Shown in pieces: positions 1 to 7,376 of a stretch of DNA of 7,376 nt. The position numbers were made by a program, and so were the translations under genes. This stretch comes from Rhodospirillales bacterium. Its GTDB lineage: Bacteria; Pseudomonadota; Alphaproteobacteria; Rhodospirillales; Defluviicoccaceae. Numbering within the stretch: the stretch's first letter is position 1; every line of letters begins with the position of its first letter. Below the pieces are notes generated by a model, which saw only the letters and a list, made by a program, of their open reading frames with translations, searched no databases and was not told the origin of the DNA. The stretch is from assembly GCA_030622775.1 (NCBI GenBank), contig JAUXFS010000077.1, forward strand, positions 1-7,376, in the 5' to 3' direction.

Positions 1-190
1 CGACGACGAATGCCGGGTGCGAACCGATCACGCTCCCGCCAACTTCACCACCATCAAACACATGGCCCTCAACCTCCTCCGCAACGCTCCGGGCAAGGAC
101 TCCCTGCGCCTCAGGCGAAAAGTCGCCGCCTGGGACGACAACTTCCTCGCAAGCCTCATCACCCCATGATCCCTTCACCCGATTCCCCTG
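1..190 (+). mobile_element. Right end of an ISAs1-type insertion sequence (left part outside window)
   Basis: This covers the last 55 codons of an ISAs1-like transposase and about 20 bases after its stop. Read inward from base 190 on the minus strand, the sequence begins CAGGGGAATCGGGTGAAGGG. A start of CAGGG fits what I recall of ISAs1-family termini, so I place the probable right end at 190. The matching left end and the second target-site copy lie outside the window, so the boundary is inferred. The element sits about 400 bases upstream of metF and does not interrupt a visible gene. Confidence 0.5.
2..169 (+). CDS. ISAs1 family transposase, C-terminal fragment (5' end outside window)
   Basis: The open frame enters from the left edge and ends at TGA 167-169, leaving 55 residues. 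It reads R-x-R-T-D-H-A-P-A-N-F, then K-H-M-A-L-N-L-L-R, and later A-A-W-D-D-N-F-L. ISAs1/H-repeat transposases typically end with a motif of the type RTxHAPENxAxxRxxALNLLR followed by a basic stretch and a W-D-D/L segment, so the family call rests on this tail. The enzyme would cut and join the ends of its own element through a DDE-type active site, but those residues are upstream and not visible, so I cannot say whether the full gene is intact. The overlapping frame that starts with ATG at 10 is a shadow: it is rich in Q, H, P and R and resembles no family. Confidence 0.72.
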   Translation, partial: DDECRVRTDHAPANFTTIKHMALNLLRNAPGKDSLRLRRKVAAWDDNFLASLITP

Positions 191-588
191 CTTCAACAGA
201 TAGATCGGAATAAGGCAATCGGACGCGCAAGCGTTCCGGTTTAGTTCGTTCTTTTCGTCGCCGCACTCAATTAGGAGACTGAGATGCTTGGCGCTTAAGC
301 TGATGGCTGAGCGCTGTCCAAAGAGCGCCTTAGCCTCGGCCCGCCGGAGCGCCCGGCTCGGTTTCAAGGAACTGTATTTGAGTGTTGACTTCGGAGCCCA
401 ATGCCCTGACAACCGGCCCAGCGAACGCGCGCGGTTGGCTTGGCCAGCCTGGATGGCGTTGGCGTTTCTCTGCGAGGTTTAGGAAAGGTGAGGGGGCAGC
501 TCCTTGCCAACATTCGCTTAAACGCCTCTCAGTAGCAAGTCATTGGCGATCGACCGGCGCGCACCGGGATTGCCCGCGCCCAGGGCTC
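191..588. other. Non-coding stretch upstream of metF; probable leader and promoter region
   Basis: I see no convincing gene here. Two open frames cross it: a TTG-started frame at 288-482 and a GTG-started extension of metF from 382. Neither has recognisable motifs, and their composition is rich in R, A and W. A good Shine-Dalgarno-like AGGAGA near 273 stands before ATG 284, but that frame is only four codons (M-L-G-A, stop). A TTGACT at 385-390 could be a -35 box, but no matching -10 box follows at the usual spacing. I looked for cobalamin, SAM-II and SAH riboswitch core motifs and did not find them. The promoter for the metF-metH unit is presumably in this stretch, but I cannot place it. Confidence 0.5.
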
Positions 589-1578
589 ATGGATAGCACC
601 GCGAAGAAGATGCAGCGACAGGACGCCACGAGCAAGCTTCCAACTTCGGAAACGATCTTGCCGATCGCCGCGCCTCTACCACGAGACGTAGAGGTTTCAT
701 TCGAGTTTTTTCCGCCCAAGACCGAGAAGATGGAGCGGCAGCTCTGGGCCTGTGTTCACCGTCTAGCAGTCCTGGATCCGGCATACGTTTCGGTTACATA
801 CGGGGCCGCGGGATCGACGAGAGAAAGGACTCATGCGACCGTTCTGCGTATTCGCGAGGAAACCAACCTGGAGCCGGCGGCGCATCTGACCTGCGTTGGC
901 GCCACTCGAAGCGAGATCGACGTGATCGCTCAAACGTACTGGGGCGCTGGTATCAGGCACATCGTTGCTTTGCGCGGCGATCCGCCCGACGGAACGGTTG
1001 GGTACGTGCCTCACCCTGGAGGCTATGCCTACGCCTCGGATCTGGTTGCCGGGCTGAAACGGATCGCCGATTTCGAGATCAGCGTTGCCGCTTACCCGGA
1101 GGCTCACCCGGAAGCGCGGAGTCCGCAGGCTGACATCGACAACCTCAAGCGAAAGATCGGCGCCGGCGCCAGCCGCGCCATCACCCAGTTTTTTTTCAAT
1201 GTCGATGACTTCTTTCGTTTTGTGGACAGGGCGCGAAAAGCCGGCATTGCCGTGCCGATCGTGCCCGGCATTTTGCCGGTGACCAATTTTGCCCAGGTGG
1301 TTCGCTTCGCGGCGGGTTGTGGCACCGCGATTCCGGCGTGGATGGCTGATTTGTTCGAGGGTTTGGACGATGATCCGGAGACCCGCAAGTTGATCGCGGC
1401 GTCCGTCGCTTGCGAGCAATGTCGGGCGTTGCATGCGGCCGGTTTCAAGCAGTTTCACTTCTATACGGTCAATCGCGCTGACCTGACGTACGCGATCTGC
1501 CACGTGCTCGGCTTGGGGCTCGGGAATCGGTCCGACGTTGCGCAAGAATCGGTGCAGATGGCGGGAGAGCGACGATGA
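589..1578 (+). CDS. metF: Methylenetetrahydrofolate reductase (MetF)
   Basis: This cytoplasmic FAD enzyme reduces 5,10-methylene-tetrahydrofolate to 5-methyl-tetrahydrofolate, the methyl donor for MetH encoded just downstream. The 329-residue product matches bacterial MetF along its length. SFEFFPPKT (37-45) carries Glu39, equivalent to catalytic Glu28 of the E. coli enzyme. HLTC (99-102) follows, and ALRGD (127-131) carries Asp131, equivalent to FAD-contacting Asp120. VAAYPEAHPEA (167-177), AITQFFF (197-203, with Gln200 matching Gln183), PGILP (226-230) and FHFYT (289-293) complete the core. It is about 30 residues longer than E. coli MetF, mostly as an N-terminal extension, a small insertion at 136-144 and a C-terminal tail. 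The start is uncertain: ATG 589 has only a weak AGGG close upstream, and ATG 610 is possible; the frame stays open to GTG 382 but that part does not look like protein. The stop overlaps the next start (ATGA). Confidence 0.95.
   Translation: MDSTAKKMQRQDATSKLPTSETILPIAAPLPRDVEVSFEFFPPKTEKMERQLWACVHRLAVLDPAYVSVTYGAAGSTRERTHATVLRIREETNLEPAAHLTCVGATRSEIDVIAQTYWGAGIRHIVALRGDPPDGTVGYVPHPGGYAYASDLVAGLKRIADFEISVAAYPEAHPEARSPQADIDNLKRKIGAGASRAITQFFFNVDDFFRFVDRARKAGIAVPIVPGILPVTNFAQVVRFAAGCGTAIPAWMADLFEGLDDDPETRKLIAASVACEQCRALHAAGFKQFHFYTVNRADLTYAICHVLGLGLGNRSDVAQESVQMAGERR
1563..1578 (+). promoter_or_regulatory. Ribosome binding site and ATGA stop/start overlap joining metF to metH
   Basis: GGGAGAG at 1563-1569 lies inside the end of metF, six bases before ATG 1575. 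The metF stop TGA (1576-1578) shares the bases of that ATG. The good Shine-Dalgarno sequence and the overlap fix the start of the first metH gene and suggest that both genes are translated from one mRNA with coupling. Confidence 0.8.
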
Positions 1579-2653
1579 ATCGCGATCGGCGCATTGAAGC
1601 TCTTCGGCGCATTGAAGCTCTAAAGCACCTGATCAAGCAGCGTATTCTCGTTCTTGACGGTGCGATGGGTACGATGATCCAGAGGCATAGGCTTGACGAA
1701 GGAGCCTACCGTGGCGATCGGTTCGCCAATTGGGCCCGAGATGTGAAAGGCAACAACGACCTGCTCAATCTTACCCAGGCATCGATCATCAGCGAGATTC
1801 ACCGGCAATACTTCGAGGCTGGCGCCGACATTGCCGAGACCAATACCTTCAACTCGACGAGCATCGCCCAGTCCGACTATGGCATGGAGGAATTCGCTCG
1901 GGAACTCAACGTCGCCGGCGCGCGCCTCGCCCGAGAGGCCGCGGATGCATGGACCCGAAAGCATCCGGACAGGCCGTGTTTCGTTGCCGGAGCGATCGGG
2001 CCGACCAACCGCACCGCCTCGATTTCACCCGACGTCAACGACCCCGGCTTCCGCAATGTGACCTTCGACGAACTGAAAGACTCCTATCGGGTGGCTGTGG
2101 AGGGACTGATCGAGGGCGGCGCCGATTTATTGCTGCTCGAAACCGTGTTCGACACGCTCAATGCGAAGGCTGCTTTGTTCGCTATCGACGAGGTGTTCGA
2201 GGGACACGGGATGCGACTACCGGTCATGGTCTCCGGAACGATCACCGACCTCTCTGGTCGAAATCTCTCCGGACAGACGGCGGAGGCATTTTGGAACTCG
2301 GTCAGTCATGCCGAGCCGCTGACCGTCGGCCTCAACTGCGCCATGGGTCCGGAGCAGTTGCGCCCTTACGTCGCCGAGTTGTCGCGAGTGGCCGACACCT
2401 ATCTCTGTGCCTATCCCAACGCGGGCCTGCCGAACGAGTTCGGCGAGTACGAGCAGCCGCCGGAGGTCACCGCCGGCCATATCCGGGAATGGGCCGAGTC
2501 CGGCTTGGTCAATATCGTCGGCGGTTGCTGCGGAACCACGCCCGAGCACATCCGCGCGATCGCCCGGGCGGTCGCCGGCATCGCGCCGCGCCAGATCCCC
2601 CGCGTTCCTCGCCGGCTGAGGCTCTCCGGCCTGGAAGCCTTCGAACTCGCGTC

Positions 2654-2657
<4 letters not shown>
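1575..2657 (+). CDS. metH: Methionine synthase, homocysteine-binding subunit (split MetH, N-terminal part)
   Basis: The 360-residue protein corresponds to the first module of cobalamin-dependent methionine synthase, a TIM barrel that binds zinc and homocysteine and activates the thiol for methylation. Visible motifs are RILVLDGAMGTMIQ (23-36), ETNTFNST (88-95), AGAIGPTNR (138-146) and LLLLETVFDTLNA (185-197). The three zinc ligands are present: Cys255 in GLNCAMGP, and Cys318 and Cys319 in GGCCGTTP. Their 63-residue spacing equals that of Cys247, Cys310 and Cys311 in E. coli MetH. The chain ends with LSGLE and six more residues, exactly in the linker to the folate domain, where E. coli MetH continues. 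The rest of the enzyme is the next gene, overlapping by GTGA, so the two products should work as a complex. Residues 5-16 contain an exact six-residue duplication (RRIEAL twice). A free-standing homocysteine methyltransferase is less likely because the partner gene lacks this domain. Confidence 0.93.
1586..1621 (+). repeat. Exact 18-bp tandem duplication inside the start of metH
   Basis: The unit TCGGCGCATTGAAGCTCT occurs twice back to back (1586-1603 and 1604-1621) with no mismatch. Being a multiple of three, it adds six residues (RRIEAL) in frame near the N-terminus, before the first conserved motif, and would lengthen the leading helix by under two turns. Perfect identity at wobble positions points to a recent slippage or duplication event. 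Confidence 0.95.
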
Positions 2658-5305
<2,648 letters not shown>

Positions 5306-5479
5306 GAGGCCGCGCCGGACTCTCAAACCCTGCCAGATCCTAAGCGTTCGCCTCGAGCTGTTTTGCCATCCGTTGGAGGCTTCGGGACGCCAGTCTTTCC
5401 AGGGCTAACGTTTGGTCAATGACAGGCGCGATAGAGTAGGCCGTAGCGAAACTTCCGTCGTTGAGGGCATTGTTGTCGA
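5306..5479. other. Gap between metH and rfbB
   Basis: This 174-base gap separates the methionine unit from the rhamnose genes. I see no strong hairpin followed by a T run, so no clear intrinsic terminator for metH. No clear -35/-10 pair stands out before rfbB either. GAGGG at 5463-5467 may serve as a distant ribosome binding site for rfbB. Most of the gap reads as coding-like on the minus strand (see the separate entry). Confidence 0.5.
5340..5479 (-). pseudogene. Possible 3' remnant of an unidentified minus-strand gene
   Basis: On the minus strand a frame is open for about 60 codons, from just after a stop at 5523-5525 down to TAG at 5342-5340, and it contains no plausible start codon. The part inside the gap has protein-like composition: a mixed segment around S-I-A-P-V-I-D-Q-T, then a probable amphipathic helix A-L-E-R-L-A-S-R-S-L-Q-R-M-A-K-Q-L-E, ending L-E-A-N-A. 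I do not recognise the family. If real, it is the tail of a gene whose 5' part was lost when the rfb genes became its neighbours. A chance open frame in GC-rich DNA is the main alternative. Confidence 0.22.
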
Positions 5480-6571
5480 ATGAGCACGCTTGGAACCATC
5501 GTCGTGACCGGAGGCGCCGGATTCATCGGATCGGCCGTGGTTCGGCATGTCATCGGCGCGACCGACGCGACGGTCGTCAATGTCGACAGCTTGACCTACG
5601 CAGGAAACCTGGAATCGTTGGCCGATGTCTCCGATGACTCACGCTACCGCTTCGAACGGGTAGACATTTGTGACTTCGAAGCCGTCCGAGACGTTTTCAG
5701 AAGGCACCGACCTGACGCCGTGTTGCATTTGGCCGCTGAATCCCACGTGGATCGATCGATCGATGGTCCAAGCGTTTTCGTCCGGACCAATATTGTTGGG
5801 ACTTACACGTTGCTCGATGTTTCCCGCGCATACTGGGATGATCTCGAACCTGCGGCGAGATCCAGGTTCCGCTTCCACCATGTTTCGACGGACGAGGTCT
5901 ATGGGAGTCTACCTGCCGAAGGCCTTTTTACCGAGGACACACCCTATCATCCGAACTCGCCGTACTCGGCAAGCAAGGCGTCATCCGATCATCTGGTGCG
6001 CGCATGGCACCAGACGTACGGTTTGCCGGTTCTAATCACCAATTGTTCGAACAACTACGGGCCGTATCAATTTCCCGAGAAGCTGATCCCGGTGATCATT
6101 CTCAATGCCATTGCCGGTAAGCCGTTGCCGATCTATGGAACGGGCGACAACGTCCGGGACTGGCTCTACGTGGACGATCACGCAGCCGCTCTACATCTGG
6201 TGTTGACCCACGGCGCGGCTGGAGAAACCTACAACATCGGCGGGCACGTCGAACGGACCAATCTGGACGTGGTTCGTTCAATTTGTAGCCTTCTCGACGA
6301 GCTATGTCCCGACTCGCCGTTTCGGCCACACGCGTCCCTGATCTCTTTCGTGACCGACAGGCTGGGGCATGACAAACGGTACGCCATCGACGCAAGCAAG
6401 ATTCAGCGGGAGCTCGACTGGAAACCGTCGGAAACGTTCGAGTCGGGCCTCCGGAAGACAGTAGGATGGTATTTGAACGAGCGCGTTTGGTGGGAACGAG
6501 TGCTCAGTGGGGCTTATCGGCAAATGGTGGGCGAATCCTCGAACGGGGAAACGGGGCAACGTGCGGTATGA
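5480..6571 (+). CDS. rfbB: dTDP-glucose 4,6-dehydratase (RfbB/RmlB)
   Basis: This cytoplasmic enzyme converts dTDP-D-glucose to dTDP-4-keto-6-deoxy-D-glucose, the second step towards dTDP-L-rhamnose and a branch point for other deoxysugars. The 363-residue protein is of normal length for the family and belongs to the extended short-chain dehydrogenases. VTGGAGFIGSAVVRH (9-23) is the NAD-binding glycine motif. DSLTYAGNLESL (36-47) is typical of RmlB. LHLAAESHVDRSI (82-94) follows, then STDEVYG (136-142), whose Thr137, Asp138 and Glu139 are the catalytic triplet, and PYSASKASSDHL (161-172) with Tyr162 and Lys166. NCSNNYGPYQFPEKLIP (188-204) and RDWLYVDDH (226-234) line the nucleotide-sugar site. 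The start at ATG 5480 sits three residues before the first beta strand region; the nearest GAGGG is 12 bases upstream. rfbC follows after 143 bases; the usual partners rfbA and rfbD are not in the window. Confidence 0.96.
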   Translation: MSTLGTIVVTGGAGFIGSAVVRHVIGATDATVVNVDSLTYAGNLESLADVSDDSRYRFERVDICDFEAVRDVFRRHRPDAVLHLAAESHVDRSIDGPSVFVRTNIVGTYTLLDVSRAYWDDLEPAARSRFRFHHVSTDEVYGSLPAEGLFTEDTPYHPNSPYSASKASSDHLVRAWHQTYGLPVLITNCSNNYGPYQFPEKLIPVIILNAIAGKPLPIYGTGDNVRDWLYVDDHAAALHLVLTHGAAGETYNIGGHVERTNLDVVRSICSLLDELCPDSPFRPHASLISFVTDRLGHDKRYAIDASKIQRELDWKPSETFESGLRKTVGWYLNERVWWERVLSGAYRQMVGESSNGETGQRAV

Positions 6572-6714
6572 TTTCTCGCAGCATGTTCAATACCGTCGAC
6601 ATTGAGCTCGAATGACAACGCACTGCACCTAAAGGTACGTTCTGGATTTGTTCGTCATCTACGAATAGGCGGGAACTACCCCAGAAACTTTTTCGCCTCC
6701 GGACGGGGATAAAA
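6572..6714. other. Gap between rfbB and rfbC
   Basis: The 143 bases hold no convincing gene. An ATG overlaps the rfbB stop (ATGA, 6568-6571) and opens a 15-codon frame ending at 6615; it resembles no known protein and does not match the start of rfbD. GGAAC near 6671 resembles the -35 element of extracytoplasmic-function sigma promoters, but I cannot find the matching -10 element. GGGG at 6705-6708 is the likely ribosome binding site for rfbC. I see no terminator. Confidence 0.45.
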
Positions 6715-7278
6715 ATGGAAGTTACCCAGGCGTCCCTACCCGGAGTCTTGCTGATTGAGCCGGAGGTCTTTGGCGACTCTCGCGGCTTCTTCTATGAAAC
6801 ATACCAATTGGAGCGCTACTCGAAACTTGGCCTCTGCCAGAGCTTCGTACAAGACAACTTGTCCTTTTCGGAGCAAGGGGTCCTGCGGGGATTACACCTC
6901 CAGAACCCGAAGGCGCAGGGGAAGCTCGTTTACGTCCTGCAGGGCGAGGTGTTTGATGTCGCCGTCGATGTGCGAATCGGCTCGCCGACCTTCGGGCGTT
7001 GGGCCGCATCGCTTCTTTCTGGTGAAAACAGGCGCCAGTTCTATATCCCGGAAGGCTTCGCCCACGGTTTTTGCGTCATCAGCAAGTCGGCTTTGTTTGC
7101 TTACAAATGTACCGAACTGTACCTTCCCGACAGCGAAACCATCGTTGCGTGGAACGATCCCGACATCGACATCGATTGGCCGATCGAGCGTCCCAAGCTC
7201 TCGCCAAAAGATGATAAAGCGCCTCTTCTGAGAGACATCGATCCCGCACGTCTGCCTTGTTACCGCAAGGACGGATGA
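6715..7278 (+). CDS. rfbC: dTDP-4-dehydrorhamnose 3,5-epimerase (RfbC/RmlC)
   Basis: This enzyme epimerises dTDP-4-keto-6-deoxy-D-glucose at C3 and C5, the third step of dTDP-L-rhamnose synthesis, acting on the product of RfbB. The 187-residue cupin is full length. FGDSRGFFYETY (19-30) and QDNLSFS (46-52) are substrate-site segments. VLRGLHLQNP (56-65) contains the catalytic base His61. GKLVYVLQGEVFDVAVD (69-85) and GSPTFGRW (89-96) form the cupin core. FYIPEGFAHGF (109-119) and AYKCTELY (129-136), with the probable catalytic acid Tyr130, follow. KLSPKD (161-166) contains the Asp that likely pairs with His61. The start ATG 6715 lies just after GGGGATAAAA and gives the usual family N-terminus. 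Translation ends at tandem stops TGA TGA (7276-7281). It is complete and shows no missing residue. Confidence 0.96.
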   Translation: MEVTQASLPGVLLIEPEVFGDSRGFFYETYQLERYSKLGLCQSFVQDNLSFSEQGVLRGLHLQNPKAQGKLVYVLQGEVFDVAVDVRIGSPTFGRWAASLLSGENRRQFYIPEGFAHGFCVISKSALFAYKCTELYLPDSETIVAWNDPDIDIDWPIERPKLSPKDDKAPLLRDIDPARLPCYRKDG

Positions 7279-7300
7279 TGACGTCTAGATAAAAGAATTA

Positions 7301-7340
7301 GAACCAGTTTATTTAAAGGATTTGTTAAATAAATCAGTTC
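7301..7340. repeat. Imperfect 16-bp inverted repeat in AT-rich DNA after rfbC
   Basis: The arms GAACCAGTTTATTTAA (7301-7316) and TTAAATAAATCAGTTC (7325-7340) flank an 8-base loop. As RNA, 14 of 16 positions can pair, counting one G-U, with two mismatches near the outer end. It starts 22 bases after the rfbC stop. No T run follows, so it is not a classic intrinsic terminator. It could be a weak or bidirectional transcription end, a protein-binding site, or part of a mobile-element end. From about 7279 the base composition changes sharply from GC-rich to AT-rich. Confidence 0.6.
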
Positions 7341-7376
7341 GAAGAAAGTTGATCATTGTTTATGCACAGACTGGGA

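Noticed and set aside
288..482. A 64-residue TTG-started gene
   Set aside because: It has no recognisable motif, no ribosome binding site of its own at proper spacing, and a composition typical of random GC-rich DNA.
191..588. A cobalamin, SAM-II or SAH riboswitch ahead of metF
   Set aside because: Such elements are common near methionine genes, but I could not find the B12 box or the conserved cores. The GGAGCGCCCGGCTCGG stretch near 344-361 only loosely recalls part of an SAH element, and the remaining conserved blocks are missing.
382..588. Extended MetF N-terminus from GTG 382
   Set aside because: The extra 69 residues are rich in R, W, G and A, match nothing known in MetF, and lie well upstream of the conserved SFEFFPP start region.
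1189..1196. Run of eight T in metF as a slippage or frameshift site
   Set aside because: It encodes the conserved Phe triplet of AITQFFF and the frame stays intact on both sides. There is no sign of programmed shifting.
1730..2653. Upstream part of the large MetH frame
   Set aside because: It is rich in R, H and G and is the +1 shadow of the homocysteine subunit. Conserved MetH sequence begins only after 2654.
5748..5766. GATCGATCGATCGAT cluster as a regulatory or methylation site
   Set aside because: It encodes the conserved V-D-R-S-I-D-G segment of RfbB, which explains the repeated pattern.
6568..6615. 15-codon frame overlapping the rfbB stop
   Set aside because: The ATGA overlap is suggestive, but the peptide is too short, has no known counterpart and does not match the start of rfbD.
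6668..6700. ECF-type promoter (GGAAC) before rfbC
   Set aside because: No matching -10 element is found at 16-17 bases, so it is likely coincidental.

Overview
The window is chromosomal DNA of a GC-rich bacterium. The complete genes belong to two unrelated biosynthetic routes: methyl-group and methionine synthesis (metF, then metH as two genes), and dTDP-L-rhamnose synthesis (rfbB, rfbC). The homocysteine-binding part of cobalamin-dependent methionine synthase is a separate gene from the rest of the enzyme. This arrangement is known from alphaproteobacteria such as Caulobacter and sphingomonads, so an alphaproteobacterium is the best guess. That is inference from gene structure and GC-rich codon use, not a phylogeny.

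Layout, left to right. (1) Bases 1 to about 190 are the 3' end of an ISAs1-type transposase gene and a possible right terminus of that insertion sequence. (2) Bases 191-588 hold no convincing gene; this is probably the metF leader and promoter region, perhaps cut short by the insertion. (3) Bases 589-5305 are a tightly packed three-gene unit on the plus strand: metF, a 360-residue homocysteine-binding MetH subunit, and an 883-residue MetH subunit with the folate, cap, cobalamin and reactivation domains. The genes overlap at ATGA (1575-1578) and GTGA (2654-2657), which suggests translational coupling. (4) Bases 5306-5479 are an intergenic gap with a coding-like stretch on the minus strand, possibly a gene remnant. 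(5) Bases 5480-7278 carry rfbB and rfbC, separated by 143 bases. (6) From 7279 to the end the sequence is abruptly AT-rich and contains an imperfect 16-bp inverted repeat.

How the genes work together: MetF reduces 5,10-methylene-tetrahydrofolate to 5-methyl-tetrahydrofolate. The two MetH chains should together use that methyl group, via methylcobalamin, to convert homocysteine to methionine. RfbB and RfbC carry out the second and third steps of dTDP-L-rhamnose synthesis. RfbA (first step) and RfbD (last step) are not in the window and may lie beyond its right edge.

I did not find a convincing new biological system. The points most worth a second look are the split methionine synthase with its stop/start overlap, an exact in-frame 18-bp tandem duplication near the start of the first MetH gene, the possible minus-strand remnant between metH and rfbB, and the AT-rich inverted repeat after rfbC.
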